Part shown: one piece after another, positions 32,052 through 39,989 of the stretch
How the letters are laid out: each line of letters begins with the position of its first letter
Position numbering within the stretch: the first letter of the stretch is position 1
Origin: JBGSMF01 sp964651475
GTDB taxonomy: Bacteria > Chloroflexota > Anaerolineae > Fen-1058
DNA: 64,000 nt
Direction: 5' to 3'
Assembly (NCBI GenBank): GCA_964651475.1
Contig: CAZYXV010000009.1
Location: 1-64,000 of the forward strand
Made by a program: the position numbers and the translations under genes
The notes under the pieces: generated by a model
What the model saw: the letters and a program-made list of their open reading frames with translations, nothing else
What the model was told of the DNA's origin: nothing
Database searches by the model: none

Positions 32052-34277
32052 CTAGACTCCTTGTTGGCCCGAGTTCACGCGCACCTCGGCTACGTCTGCG
32101 AGTGAGGCGATGCTGGCCTGCACTTCGGCGGCGGGCGCGCTCGTCGCCAGTGTAAAGATCAATTCGCCTTCCACGCGCCCGGCGCGCAGCGTTTGCTCGT
32201 CGGGCTGGCTGCTTTGCACTTTGCCCATGCGCTTGAGCTGCGCCAGGATGACCATGGCCCGCATTGCCTTGGTCTGGCAGGTGGGCGACAATGAAACCCG
32301 CACGTGGAGCTTGGAAGCGGCGGCTTGCGGCGTTCTGATTTCGGTGCGCGGAGACACCGGAGGCATAAAAGGCCCCCATCGCTCGAGCAAGGGCGCCACG
32401 TCCACGCTCGGCCCCACCCCTGTGCGAGCGTCTTCCAGCAAGACGCGCAGCACGTGCAGCGTGTCTTCGGATAAGGCCAACAACTCTGGCGACAGGGCCA
32501 ATTCGCTTCGCCGGACGCGCTTGACGGCGTCGGTCAGCAATCCGCACAAGCGCGCAATCATTCTATAATTCAGGTGAGTGGCCATGCTTTCGAGGGCGTG
32601 CGCCAAGCGGAACAATTGAGAAAGCGCCTCGTCGTCGCGCGCGCCCTTGAGCCGCTTGAGTGCATCCCGGATGGCATCCAGGTGTTCAATCGCCTCTTCG
32701 GCAAACACGTTGCGATACGCCACCGGATCCGTCTTGGCGCCGGCGGGCGTTGCCTGAGCTGGGGGGCGGGCCGGCTGGGTATTGCCCAGCCTTGCTCCTC
32801 TGGCTTTGGATGTGTGAGAAGGTGGGGGCGGGGTGGCCGGAGAAAGGGACAGAGCGCTGGCAGCGGGCGCTTTTTCTTGGGCGGCCAACTCGCGGCGCGC
32901 TTGTTGGAGCGCGAATTCCAGTTCGCGCTGGCGCGCCGCATGCTCAGCGTGTTCGCTTTCTCGTTTGGATTGTTCTTCGGCCAGCCGCGCCGCCAGTTGA
33001 GAGGCTTCTTCGCGCACCTGGCGCATTATCATCTCGCGTTGAGCCAGGTCGGCGGCGAAACGTTCCACCTGCCGCCGCTGCGCAAGCGCCGTAGCCATCT
33101 CTACGGCCAAGACGTTCAAGAGCTGCTGAGCGCCTGCATTCCACTCGTCGCCTGCTTTCCGCCGCCCTGCGATCAACACTCCCAAAACAACGCGCTCGTA
33201 CACGAGGGGGTGAATGTAGAGCGGGCCTGCGCCGCTGCCCAGTAACGCGCGCAACGTGGCCTGATCCGAATCTGTGCCCCCCACGACGATCACGGGCTGC
33301 TGCCACGCTACGGCGCGCTGGATAGCCGGCTGAGAGTCTATCTCGAACAAAGCGCCCGGCCTGGGCGGGAGGCCGGCTTGCTGAACGGCGGCCAACTCGA
33401 TCGAGCGTTCGCCGGCCTGGCTCAATCCCACGGCGACTACGTCGGCATCCAGTGCGGCGCCAATGGCCGAGATGGTGCGTTGGAGCGCCGCGCTCAGGCT
33501 GGGCGTGTCCATCACGCGGCGACACGCCTCGATGGCCTGCCACGGCACAGGTGTTCCTTCGACTTTATCGGCGGGACGCCGCGTACCTTGTATCGCCTGG
33601 CGCAGTATGACGCCTCCAAGCAGCGGATAGGCCACCAGGTTGCCCAGGCGCACCCATCCTGGCGCGTGCGGAACAAGCTCGCCAAGCGCCTGGTGCAACG
33701 CATAACTCAGCACAAGCACGGCGCACGCGGCGCCCACGACGCCCCACTCCCCACGCCGGCGGCCGATCAACGCCAGGCCAGATACTCCCAGCAATGCCAG
33801 TCCCCATATCGTCCAGAGCCAATCTTGCAGCGATCCGTTGAACCCGACCGACGGCGCGGCGACTGATACACCATACCAGTTGATTGCCAGGACCACGTAG
33901 GCAAGTATGCCAATCACTGTGTTGCCAATTGCCAGCACGGAACTGGCCTGAGGAAAGTCGGCGGCCAGCGGTACAAAGGCCCACATCAACAATCCAATGC
34001 TGATGATGTTGGCCGCGTGTTCCAGGGGCGGCAAGATACTCTCAGCGCTGACGACGCCGAGCGAGGCCAGCAAAGCTGCCGCGATCAAGGCCACCTGCCC
34101 TGTTATGGCTCCGCCGCAGGCCAGCGCCAGCCGCGCAGCAGCGGCATCCCATCCCTGTCGGCCAACATTAATGACCACCAGCACAATCAGATACAAGGCG
34201 TACAAAATCACCAGGTGGTAAACCAGGTTGCCCTGAACGCTCAATAAATAGGTTACTTGCAAAAAAATGTCGCCCAC
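32052..34277 (-). CDS. Multi-TM GAF protein with CheA-like P1 (HPt) and P2 domains but no kinase
   Basis: 741 residues. About seven membrane helices (12-230), a GAF domain (about 255-405), a coiled coil (410-475) and a Pro/Ala linker (480-530) come first. A CheA P1-like four-helix module follows (about 535-640; SQLFRLAHALESMATHLNY with the phospho-acceptor-type His). A CheA P2-like domain ends the protein (about 660-738; LHVRVSLSPTCQTKAMRAMVIL, then GKVQSSQPDEQTL). The P3, P4 (ATPase) and P5 domains of CheA are absent. In P1 the Lys and Gly after His are replaced (HALES instead of HTLKG). GTG start with AAGGGA. It ends 2 bases from the convergent gene. Confidence 0.8.
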   Translation of the reverse strand: MGDIFLQVTYLLSVQGNLVYHLVILYALYLIVLVVINVGRQGWDAAAARLALACGGAITGQVALIAAALLASLGVVSAESILPPLEHAANIISIGLLMWAFVPLAADFPQASSVLAIGNTVIGILAYVVLAINWYGVSVAAPSVGFNGSLQDWLWTIWGLALLGVSGLALIGRRRGEWGVVGAACAVLVLSYALHQALGELVPHAPGWVRLGNLVAYPLLGGVILRQAIQGTRRPADKVEGTPVPWQAIEACRRVMDTPSLSAALQRTISAIGAALDADVVAVGLSQAGERSIELAAVQQAGLPPRPGALFEIDSQPAIQRAVAWQQPVIVVGGTDSDQATLRALLGSGAGPLYIHPLVYERVVLGVLIAGRRKAGDEWNAGAQQLLNVLAVEMATALAQRRQVERFAADLAQREMIMRQVREEASQLAARLAEEQSKRESEHAEHAARQRELEFALQQARRELAAQEKAPAASALSLSPATPPPPSHTSKARGARLGNTQPARPPAQATPAGAKTDPVAYRNVFAEEAIEHLDAIRDALKRLKGARDDEALSQLFRLAHALESMATHLNYRMIARLCGLLTDAVKRVRRSELALSPELLALSEDTLHVLRVLLEDARTGVGPSVDVAPLLERWGPFMPPVSPRTEIRTPQAAASKLHVRVSLSPTCQTKAMRAMVILAQLKRMGKVQSSQPDEQTLRAGRVEGELIFTLATSAPAAEVQASIASLADVAEVRVNSGQQGV

Positions 34278-34317
34278 AAATTCCCTTATTGAATCAATCC
34301 TGATGGTTCAGGAATGC

Positions 34318-34347
34318 TTGCTCATCCGCCCATATTTGTGGTACAAT
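34318..34347 (+). promoter_or_regulatory. Promoter of the small membrane protein gene
   Basis: TTGCTC (34318-34323), 18-base spacer and TACAAT (34342-34347). The expected start near 34354 leaves a leader of about 58 bases that includes a consensus GAAAGGAGA site. Confidence 0.5.
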
Positions 34348-34411
34348 TTATTCAACGTATCCGTTTTTAGGGAGCGCAACTCCCACAGTCAATTCTGAAA
34401 GGAGATAGAAC

Positions 34412-34651
34412 ATGACTCAGGGTGCACCTCTCTCGGATGTTGAAAAACGCCTCAAGCTTATGCGGTTTTGGTTGGTCGGAACCTTTCTCATCGTGTCCGC
34501 TGGCGCAATGGTTGGCTACGGGTTATTTACGGGCGCCGTGAGCGGCGGACTATTAGGCGGGGCGCTCAATAGCTGGCCCGTCATCTTGATCACTGCCATC
34601 TTGTGCCTCGCCGCTTACTTTGGTTACCAGTACTGGGTAACCCGTAAATAA
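34412..34651 (+). CDS. Small two-helix membrane protein, function unknown
   Basis: 79 residues: a polar N-terminus with basic KRLKLMR, one helix (about 19-42), a Gly-rich turn and a second helix (about 53-73) ending YQYWVTRK. AAAGGAGA lies 7 bases upstream of the ATG, and a strong terminator follows, so it is a monocistronic gene. No family recognised by eye. Confidence 0.8.
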   Translation: MTQGAPLSDVEKRLKLMRFWLVGTFLIVSAGAMVGYGLFTGAVSGGLLGGALNSWPVILITAILCLAAYFGYQYWVTRK

Positions 34652-34700
34652 TTCAAGACACATCGCGCCCGTAACCGGCTGCGCCAACAGCTCATTGATT

Positions 34701-34740
34701 TGCACAGGCAAAGGAAATTCCCTTGCCTGTGCATTTTATT
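34701..34740 (+). terminator. Intrinsic terminator after the small membrane protein gene
   Basis: TGCACAGGCAA (34701-34711) pairs with TTGCCTGTGCA (34723-34733), with inner GG/CC pairs, followed by TTTTATTT. Confidence 0.9.
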
Positions 34741-34815
34741 TATACCACGAAGCCTTGACGATTGAATTGCAAGTGTGTTACGTATTGCGTTCAGCGCCGG
34801 AGAGGTGGGCAAACA

Positions 34816-35961
34816 TTACGCCAGAACGTGGCGCGCAATCACTATCCGCAGGATTTCGTTGGTGCCTTCGCCGATGCTCATCAATCGCTGGTCGCGGTAG
34901 ATGCGCTCGACGGGGAACTCGGACGAGTACCCATAGCCGCCGTGAATTTGCATGGCTTCGAAGCACACTTTTTCCGCTGCTTCCGAGGCGAACAGTTTGG
35001 CCATGGCCGCCTCTTTGCCAAAGGGCTTGCCCTGTTGCTTGAGCCACGCCGCCCGGTAAACCAGCAAGCGCGCCGCTTCAGTCAATGTGGCCGACTGGGC
35101 CAGTTTTTCTTGGATGGCCTGGAGGTGGGCAATGGGTGCGCCAAAGGCCTGGCGTTCTTTGGCATAACGCACGGCCTCTTCCAGGCCAGCCTGGGCCAGC
35201 CCGACCGACAGCGCGGCGATGCCAATGCGCCCCCCCTCGAGCGTCTGGAGCGCCTGGTGCAGGCCGTACCCCTCTCTGCCCAAAAGATTTTCGGCCGGCA
35301 CGCGCACCTCGTCGTAAAGCACGGCGTGCGTGGGCGAGCCTTTCAGTCCCATCTTTTTTTCGGGCGGGGCGATTTGGAGGCCGGGTGTATCGGTGGGCAC
35401 GATAATCATGCTCATGGATTTGCTGCCGCCGGCCGGATCGGTGCGGCAGAGGGTGATGATGGTATCCGCAATGGAAGCATTAGTGCACCACATCTTTTCG
35501 CCGTTGATTACCCACTGATTGCCGTTGCGCGCTGCCGTCACGCGCACACCGCCCAGCAGGTCGGTCCCCGCGCCCGGTTCGGTGAGCGCCAGCGCGCCCA
35601 GCTTGCCCTGACCGGTTGCCAGGCGCGGCAGCCAACGCCGCTTTTGCTCTTCACTGCCAAACGTTGCGATGGGCGCGCAGCCCAACCCATTGTGCGCGGC
35701 GATGGCCAGCCCGGTGCTGCCACAGCCCCAGCCAATCTCTTCGATGGCAATTGCCGCCGAGATCGGGTCAATGCCGGGGCCGCCGTATTCTTCTGGCACG
35801 TTCAGGCCCAGCAAGCCCAGCGGCCCCATCTTTTTGACGGCGTCCCAGTTGAATTCGGACGCCTCGTCCGTGTGACGCGCGCGCGACTTGAGTTCCTTTT
35901 CGGAAAAGTCGTGCACCATCTGGCGGAACATGATCTGTTCTTCGTTCAATTGAAAGTCCAT
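34816..35961 (-). CDS. Acyl-CoA dehydrogenase
   Basis: 381 residues, full length for the FAD-dependent acyl-CoA dehydrogenase family. Features: LTEPGAGTD (FAD/substrate loop), W-C-T-N region after NGEKM, RQAFGAPIAHLQAIQEKLA, and IHGGYGYSSEFPVERIYRDQRLMSIGEGTNEI with the Glu at the catalytic-base position in GEGTNEI. It oxidises acyl-CoA to 2-enoyl-CoA and passes electrons to ETF. It is the last gene of a seven-gene minus-strand operon with thiolase/DUF35 genes, suggesting breakdown of a specific acyl-CoA. The substrate chain type is not readable from sequence. Confidence 0.95.
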   Translation of the reverse strand: MDFQLNEEQIMFRQMVHDFSEKELKSRARHTDEASEFNWDAVKKMGPLGLLGLNVPEEYGGPGIDPISAAIAIEEIGWGCGSTGLAIAAHNGLGCAPIATFGSEEQKRRWLPRLATGQGKLGALALTEPGAGTDLLGGVRVTAARNGNQWVINGEKMWCTNASIADTIITLCRTDPAGGSKSMSMIIVPTDTPGLQIAPPEKKMGLKGSPTHAVLYDEVRVPAENLLGREGYGLHQALQTLEGGRIGIAALSVGLAQAGLEEAVRYAKERQAFGAPIAHLQAIQEKLAQSATLTEAARLLVYRAAWLKQQGKPFGKEAAMAKLFASEAAEKVCFEAMQIHGGYGYSSEFPVERIYRDQRLMSIGEGTNEILRIVIARHVLA

Positions 35962-36059
35962 ACCGTTCTCCTGTTGCGTGTTGCGTACGTTGGTGCGTGC
36001 GCCGCTTTACAAGTGTTGCGCGCTGCGCGATATGTAAGGCAACATACGCAGAGTATGGG

Positions 36060-36749
36060 TCACTGCCCCAGCAATCCCTCGACCCACTCGACGCCTTCCA
36101 ACACGTCGCTCGCGTCGTTGCCGCCCACCGAAAGCAGGCCGATCGGCAGCGGCGCGATGTCGGCTTGCTCGATGCGGGAGGGCTCGATAATGACCGTGCG
36201 GCGGCGGTCTGCCAGGATACGCCGGGCGTCTCCCAACGCTTCTGTCCAGGCGGGGCCGTCGCGCGCGGCCGATCCGACAACCGTCGCGCCGCACATGCGC
36301 GCCAGGGAATGCAAATAGTGCTCGGCTTCTGCGTGTTCCATGCCGATGCAACAAATCGCGGCGATGGTACACAGCTTGCGTCGGTGCGCCGTCACGAGCG
36401 CTTCGAGCACGACGTCGTCCAGGTCAGGCGCAAAAAGGGCCAGCGAGCGATGCACTTTGCTGCTCATCAATTGCTCAATCACTGGCGCTATTCCATAACG
36501 CAGTTGCGCGTTTTCTGTGAGCGCCTCTTTGCATACCAATACCTTGGGCGAGATCAGGTCTGCGTGCCCGATTTCGGGATCGGCAAACACGCGCGCAATT
36601 AACCCCATCGGGTAAAGAAACCCGGATACGACGACCGCTGATGGCTGGTAGCGTATCGAACCCAGCGGCACAATCAGGTTGCCCGGTTCAACTTGCTGCC
36701 GGAGCAGGTCCAGTACTTCGAGTAATTCGTCTTGTGCTCTACGGTCCAT
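36060..36749 (-). CDS. Stand-alone protein resembling the GroEL (Cpn60) apical domain
   Basis: 229 residues from this ATG (a TTG nine codons upstream is an alternative start). The central 150 residues follow the apical domain of GroEL in order. VVVSGFLYPMGL fits the GYxSPYF region, and ISPKVLVCKEALTENAQL fits the FILLADKKISNIREM strand-helix. LALFAPDLDDVVLEALVTAHRRK fits [23 protein letters not shown]. Then come IAAICCIG, LARMCGATVV (LTGGTVI) and LGDARRILADRRRTVII (LGQAKRVVINKDTTTI). The equatorial ATPase domain is missing. It lies between the asparaginase and acyl-CoA dehydrogenase genes. A substrate-holding role or a recruited non-chaperone role is possible. Assignment is by eye. Confidence 0.6.
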   Translation of the reverse strand: MDRRAQDELLEVLDLLRQQVEPGNLIVPLGSIRYQPSAVVVSGFLYPMGLIARVFADPEIGHADLISPKVLVCKEALTENAQLRYGIAPVIEQLMSSKVHRSLALFAPDLDDVVLEALVTAHRRKLCTIAAICCIGMEHAEAEHYLHSLARMCGATVVGSAARDGPAWTEALGDARRILADRRRTVIIEPSRIEQADIAPLPIGLLSVGGNDASDVLEGVEWVEGLLGQ

Positions 36750-36782
36750 AATTGTCCAGTAAAAGGCGGAAAGCAAAGCGCA

Positions 36783-37715
36783 TCAGTCTGCCTCTCTGCT
36801 CCCAACATCGGCAATCAAGTTGCCGTCTACAATATAGGCGCGCGCCATGCGCGGCGTGTTAAAAGCGAACCCAACCTGGCCGCGGCGATCAATCACAATC
36901 GCGCCGCCCAGCCCCCTGGCGCGTTCGGCCAGCAGGCGCACGCCGGCCTGGGCAGCGTGTTGAGCCGACATTCCCTGCCCCACCAGGTCACACACTGACT
37001 TGCTGAACACCACCTTCATCAGCGATTCGCCCCAGCCGGTAGCCGACGCACCCGCCGCGCGGTCGTCGGCATACGCGCCGCAGCCGATGATGGGACTATC
37101 GCCCACGCGGCCGGGCAGTTTGTTGGGTGTGCCGCCGGTTGACGTGCCAGCGGCGATGTGGCCCTGCGCGTCGCGCGCCACCGCTCCCACTGTCCCTCGC
37201 CTGGAGGGCGCCGCGACGTCAAAGGCATTTTTTATTTTGAAGGTGGGATCGGCTTGCTGCGCGCGCCATCGTTCGAGTTCGCGCGTTTCAAGCAACTCGA
37301 CGACGGGACAGACGGGCACGCCTTGGGTGCGCGCCCACGCCTCGGCGCCAGCGCCGACGAGCAAGCAGTGCTCAGTGCGTTCCATCACCATGCGCGCCAG
37401 GCTGATGGGGTTGCGCACGCGCTGAACGGCCGCCACCGCGCCCGTGTTGAGCGTCGCGCCCTCCATGATGATCGCGTCCAGTTCGATCTCGCCGGCGGCG
37501 TTCAGGTTCGATCCACGCCCGGCGTCATAGGTGGGATCGTCTTCCATCACGCGCACCGCGGCCTCGACGGCCTGCACGGCGGAGGCGCCATCGCGCAACA
37601 GATTCCAACCTGCTTCGGCGGCGCGCCGGCAGCCGGCCAGGTGCGCCTCAACCTGATCGTCGGGAATGTCCCACGCGCCGCCGTGAACGATAAATGAGGG
37701 AGTAATAGTTGTCAT
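36783..37715 (-). CDS. Isoaspartyl peptidase / L-asparaginase (Ntn hydrolase)
   Basis: 310 residues of the plant-type asparaginase family. N-terminal IVHGGAW, then DAGRGSNLN, and the self-cleavage site RRGTVGAVA, whose Thr becomes the N-terminal nucleophile after autoproteolysis. The substrate loop GRVGDSPIIGCGAYAD and AGTSTGG are intact. It hydrolyses beta-aspartyl peptides and/or asparagine. The upstream in-frame extension is discarded because the family begins close to this ATG. Its place in a CoA-linked operon is unexplained. Confidence 0.93.
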   Translation of the reverse strand: MTTITPSFIVHGGAWDIPDDQVEAHLAGCRRAAEAGWNLLRDGASAVQAVEAAVRVMEDDPTYDAGRGSNLNAAGEIELDAIIMEGATLNTGAVAAVQRVRNPISLARMVMERTEHCLLVGAGAEAWARTQGVPVCPVVELLETRELERWRAQQADPTFKIKNAFDVAAPSRRGTVGAVARDAQGHIAAGTSTGGTPNKLPGRVGDSPIIGCGAYADDRAAGASATGWGESLMKVVFSKSVCDLVGQGMSAQHAAQAGVRLLAERARGLGGAIVIDRRGQVGFAFNTPRMARAYIVDGNLIADVGSREAD

Positions 37716-37795
37716 CGCATTTGACCCAAGCGTAATACACAATACGCATCACATGTCACGTATCCGCATTGCGTATTACGCCCAAGGCCGCCGCA

Positions 37796-38275
37796 TTACC
37801 CGACGGGCCTGAAATGCAAAATGTCTGTAATCGAGCCAACGCGTTCGTCGGCCGGTTTGAGCACAGCCTCGACGGGCATTCCAATAAAGACCTCGTCGGG
37901 GTCCGCTTCCAGGTCGCACACCAGGCCGCCGTCGGTTTCACCGATTTCGATATAGGCCAGGAGGCGCGGGATATCCAGCGGCGCGCCATCCATTCCAACG
38001 TGCATCAAGGTGAAGGTGTGAACCCGCCCTAACGTGCCAGCGTCGAACCAGGCTTCGTCGTCCAGGTGCGCGAAGCACTGTTCACAGTAGAGCCGCCCCG
38101 GGACGTACATCACGTCACATTCGGCGCAATATGTGCCCATGATTTTGCCTTCGTCTTTGAGGGCGCGGAAAAAACGCTCTCCGGCGATGCCTGCGGTGTA
38201 CACGCTGTAAAACGGCAAATCGCCTTCTACGGCTCGAACGCGGTGCAGATGATCGAGTCTATCCAGAATAGGCAT
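37796..38275 (-). CDS. DUF35 zinc-ribbon/OB-fold acyl-CoA-associated protein (1)
   Basis: 159 residues. A rubredoxin-like zinc ribbon (CAECDVMYVPGRLYCEQC) is followed by an OB-fold (GRVHTFTLMHV... RLLAYIEIGE...GLVCDLEA). DUF35 proteins bind thiolase-fold partners and their acyl-CoA substrates (BbsA with BbsB; ChsH2 with Ltp2; archaeal thiolase/HMG-CoA synthase complexes). It sits directly after a second DUF35 gene and two thiolase-fold genes. The upstream frame extension overlaps that gene and is not used. Confidence 0.88.
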   Translation of the reverse strand: MPILDRLDHLHRVRAVEGDLPFYSVYTAGIAGERFFRALKDEGKIMGTYCAECDVMYVPGRLYCEQCFAHLDDEAWFDAGTLGRVHTFTLMHVGMDGAPLDIPRLLAYIEIGETDGGLVCDLEADPDEVFIGMPVEAVLKPADERVGSITDILHFRPVG

Positions 38276-38294
38276 AGCAGTTACTCCATAATGA

Positions 38295-38795
38295 TCAAAG
38301 TGGTTTAAAGTAGAGAATGTCCGTGATGGCGCCCTGCCGCTCGGCGGCCGGCTTCCACACGGCCTGAACGCGCAAGCCGATTTTGACGTCTTCCGGCTTG
38401 ACCTGGCCCAGCAGGTGCATGATGCCCATGCCAGGGGATGCGCCGTCAATGTCAATCACAGCCGGGATTTGCGGCTCGGTGAGCGGTTTCATGTCCCAGG
38501 TGATATTGCACAGGCTAAAGGTCTTGACTGTGCCGGTATCTTGCAAAATCACCCATTCGTCGGTGGGGCAAAAGCACGCTTCGCAAAACATGCGCGGGGG
38601 GATCATGACACGCCGGCAAGAATCACAACGGCGGCCCACTAAGCGGCCGGCTTTGAGTTCTTCCATATAGCGTCCAATCGCCACGCCCGTGTCCCAGGCG
38701 TAACGCGCGTTTGGCTCCCAACGCCCGGTCAACACGCGCCCCGCGTCGAAATCTTTATGACTGAGATATACGGTTGGGTAAACGTGAGCTTCCAT
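38295..38795 (-). CDS. DUF35 zinc-ribbon/OB-fold acyl-CoA-associated protein (2)
   Basis: 166 residues with a zinc ribbon (CDSCRRVMIPPRMFCEAC) and OB-fold, plus an N-terminal helical extension of about 40 residues. Both DUF35 proteins end with a similar 'AVLKPADERVGSITDILHFRP' / 'AVWKPAAERQGAITDILYFKP' strand, showing they are paralogues. The ATG with AAAGGTGG at a proper distance is preferred over a GTG that overlaps that Shine-Dalgarno. It probably pairs with one of the two thiolase-like proteins encoded just upstream. Confidence 0.88.
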   Translation of the reverse strand: MEAHVYPTVYLSHKDFDAGRVLTGRWEPNARYAWDTGVAIGRYMEELKAGRLVGRRCDSCRRVMIPPRMFCEACFCPTDEWVILQDTGTVKTFSLCNITWDMKPLTEPQIPAVIDIDGASPGMGIMHLLGQVKPEDVKIGLRVQAVWKPAAERQGAITDILYFKPL

Positions 38796-38808
38796 AGTGT
38801 CCACCTTT

Positions 38809-39969
38809 CTACTTTCCTACCACAATGACCGTGCCGACCTGCATCAAATCGCCCCAGGCCTGCGCCACGCCGCGGCGCGGATTGCCCGGCACCTGGCGCG
38901 CGCCGGCCTCGCCGCGCAATTGCCAGAATAGCTCGGCCACTTTCATCAACCCCGCGGCGGCGATGGGATTGCCCACGCCCAACAATCCCCCCGATGGGCA
39001 CACGGGCAAGTCGCCGTCGCGCTGCGTGACGCCCAGCGCGGTGGCTTCGGGCGCTTTGCCCTTGTCAAATAACATCAAGCCTTCCAGGTGGTGCAGTTCT
39101 TTATAGTCAAAGGGATCGTAAGGCTCGGCAATGTTGATCTGCTTGCGCGGCTCGGTGATGCCGGCCATCTTGTACGCCATGCGCGCCGCTTCTTCCACGT
39201 AGGTTGGATAAGACAAATCGCGGTTGGTCCAATAGGCCGTGTCGAGGCACCAGCCTACGCCTTCGATCCACACCGGCTTGTTGGTGATGCGGCGCGCGAC
39301 CGGCTCGGCGGCCAGCACCAGCGCCACGGCGCCGTCGGTGACGGGGCTGACGTCGAGCCGCTGCACCGGCCAGGCCAGCGTCTCGGAGGCCAGCACATCT
39401 TCGACCGTGATGTCGGCGTTGCCCAACAACGCCGCCGGGTGCAGCGCGGCGTTGCGCTTGTTCTTGACCGAGACCTGGGCAATATCGCGCTTGGACAGGC
39501 CGTACCGCGACATGTAGGCGTTCATTTCCAGCGCAAAAATCCACAGCAGGTTTGGCCCCAGCGGCCGTTCGGTCATGTTGTCAAAGATGGTTAAAAATGC
39601 GCCTTGCGGGTGCGGCTGGCACGTGGACATTTTTTCTTCGCATATCACCAGGCACGTGTCGAACAACCCCGAGGCCACGTGATACCAGCCCTGCAGCGGC
39701 GAAAACACGCCGGTGCCGCCGCCCACGTAGCCGCGCATCACCGGCTTGCGCCACGCGCCGCATCCATCGGCCAGATACTCGCCCTTCATGTGGACGCCGT
39801 CGAACGCCTCGGGGGCGCTGCCCACCACCACGCAGTCTATATCATCCAATATCATTTCGCACGATTCGAGGGCCTTGCTGGTAGCTTCCCACGCCAGCTC
39901 TTTGGCAGTCTCTTGAGCGCGGCGGACAAAGCGCGTCATCCCCGCGCCAACAATGGCTACTCTACGCAT
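38809..39969 (-). CDS. Thiolase-fold (SCP2/Ltp2-like) acyl-CoA protein (B)
   Basis: 386 residues, thiolase fold throughout (RRVAIVGAGMTRF start; GGLLGVGNPIAAAGLMKVAELFWQLRG near the end). The position of the nucleophilic Cys is replaced: the loop reads GYVGGGTGVFSP without Cys. The C-terminal GHP-type motif reads GVGNP, with Asn for His. This resembles the SCP2-thiolase-like aldolases (Ltp2 type) and other non-classical thiolases that work with DUF35 partners. A C-C bond cleaving or acyl-transfer role on an acyl-CoA is likely; the exact reaction is open. Confidence 0.85.
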   Translation of the reverse strand: MRRVAIVGAGMTRFVRRAQETAKELAWEATSKALESCEMILDDIDCVVVGSAPEAFDGVHMKGEYLADGCGAWRKPVMRGYVGGGTGVFSPLQGWYHVASGLFDTCLVICEEKMSTCQPHPQGAFLTIFDNMTERPLGPNLLWIFALEMNAYMSRYGLSKRDIAQVSVKNKRNAALHPAALLGNADITVEDVLASETLAWPVQRLDVSPVTDGAVALVLAAEPVARRITNKPVWIEGVGWCLDTAYWTNRDLSYPTYVEEAARMAYKMAGITEPRKQINIAEPYDPFDYKELHHLEGLMLFDKGKAPEATALGVTQRDGDLPVCPSGGLLGVGNPIAAAGLMKVAELFWQLRGEAGARQVPGNPRRGVAQAWGDLMQVGTVIVVGK

Positions 39970-39989
39970 ATTCTTCCTCCATAACCTGA

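Noticed and set aside
34760..36318. 518-codon plus-strand frame opposite the acyl-CoA dehydrogenase gene
   Set aside because: Composition (Arg/Gln/His-rich) and lack of motifs mark it as antisense shadow; the minus-strand gene is unambiguous.
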